From positions 1 to 48,813 of the forward strand of contig JAVKOQ010000372.1 of NCBI GenBank assembly GCA_031835245.1: a DNA stretch of 48,813 nucleotides. Reading direction: 5' to 3'. Position numbers and translations under genes: made by a program. Position 1 is the stretch's first letter; each line of letters begins with the position of its first letter. The notes beneath the pieces were generated by a model that was not told the DNA's origin, did not search any database, and saw only the letters and a list, made by a program, of their open reading frames with translations. This document shows positions 48,730 through 48,813 of the stretch, piece by piece. Source of the DNA: Balamuthia mandrillaris. Lineage: Eukaryota > Discosea > Longamoebia > Balamuthiidae.

Positions 48730-48813
48730 AGAGACTTTGCTCCTTTGCTTTTCCCCTTTCTGACCTCTTCTTGGCTGTTTTTTGTTATTAGTGTTTTTTT
48801 TTGGTTTGAAGAA

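Overview
The window is nuclear DNA of a unicellular eukaryote, most probably an amoebozoan of the Acanthamoeba/Balamuthia group. Protein genes are densely packed on both strands. Most are cut by short introns (about 56-400 nt) with GT..AG ends and CT-rich bodies. The 119-nt 5S rRNA is, as far as I can recall, very close to Acanthamoeba 5S. The protein set (SART3, POLH, NUDT5, GOLGA7, mL52, C14-sterol reductase, Hsp101/ClpB, 14-3-3) is ordinary eukaryotic housekeeping. The organism call is inference; no database was searched. Exon coordinates come from reading splice signals by eye and from the requirement that exons join in frame. Every intact multi-exon model listed sums to a multiple of three.

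Layout. 1-7 kb: the 5' end of a Y-family polymerase (POLH-like, minus) leaves the left edge, back to back with a RapGAP-domain gene (plus); then a Lys/Glu-rich protein and an ADP-sugar pyrophosphatase (NUDT5-like, minus). 7-19 kb: an NCS1-type transporter (minus), a Ser/Pro-rich protein with a helical C-terminus, the 14-exon SART3, a tiny tail-anchored SNARE-like protein, an LPCAT/PlsC acyltransferase (minus) and a secreted Cys-rich protein (minus). 19-23 kb is the untidy part: a zinc-finger protein, two decayed F-box copies and a frame-disrupted unknown gene, then a glutaredoxin-like gene. 23-28 kb: an enoyl-CoA hydratase/isomerase, a PHD-finger protein with an FYR-like C-terminal half, and an intronless RibD/DHFR-like reductase. 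27.5-34.5 kb carries three complete 5S rRNA genes and one internally deleted copy, in mixed orientation between protein genes (C14-sterol reductase; a secreted protein). 34.7-41 kb: an acidic protein, GOLGA7/Erf4, a PH-domain protein with a YbjQ-like tail, and a RING protein. 41-48.8 kb: intronless Hsp101/ClpB, mitochondrial ribosomal protein mL52, tRNA-Trp, a highly charged repeat protein and 14-3-3.

There is no operon logic. The genes sit side by side and serve separate processes: translesion synthesis, spliceosome recycling, sterol and lipid synthesis, palmitoylation, proteostasis, mitochondrial translation. The most unusual signals are: a ~130-nt structured repeat found twice, each time just downstream of a stop codon in the sense direction; the dispersed 5S genes with shared upstream motifs and one deletion derivative; a 33-nt microexon in the NUDT5 gene; at least one GC-AG intron in the sterol reductase; and a PH plus YbjQ-like fusion.
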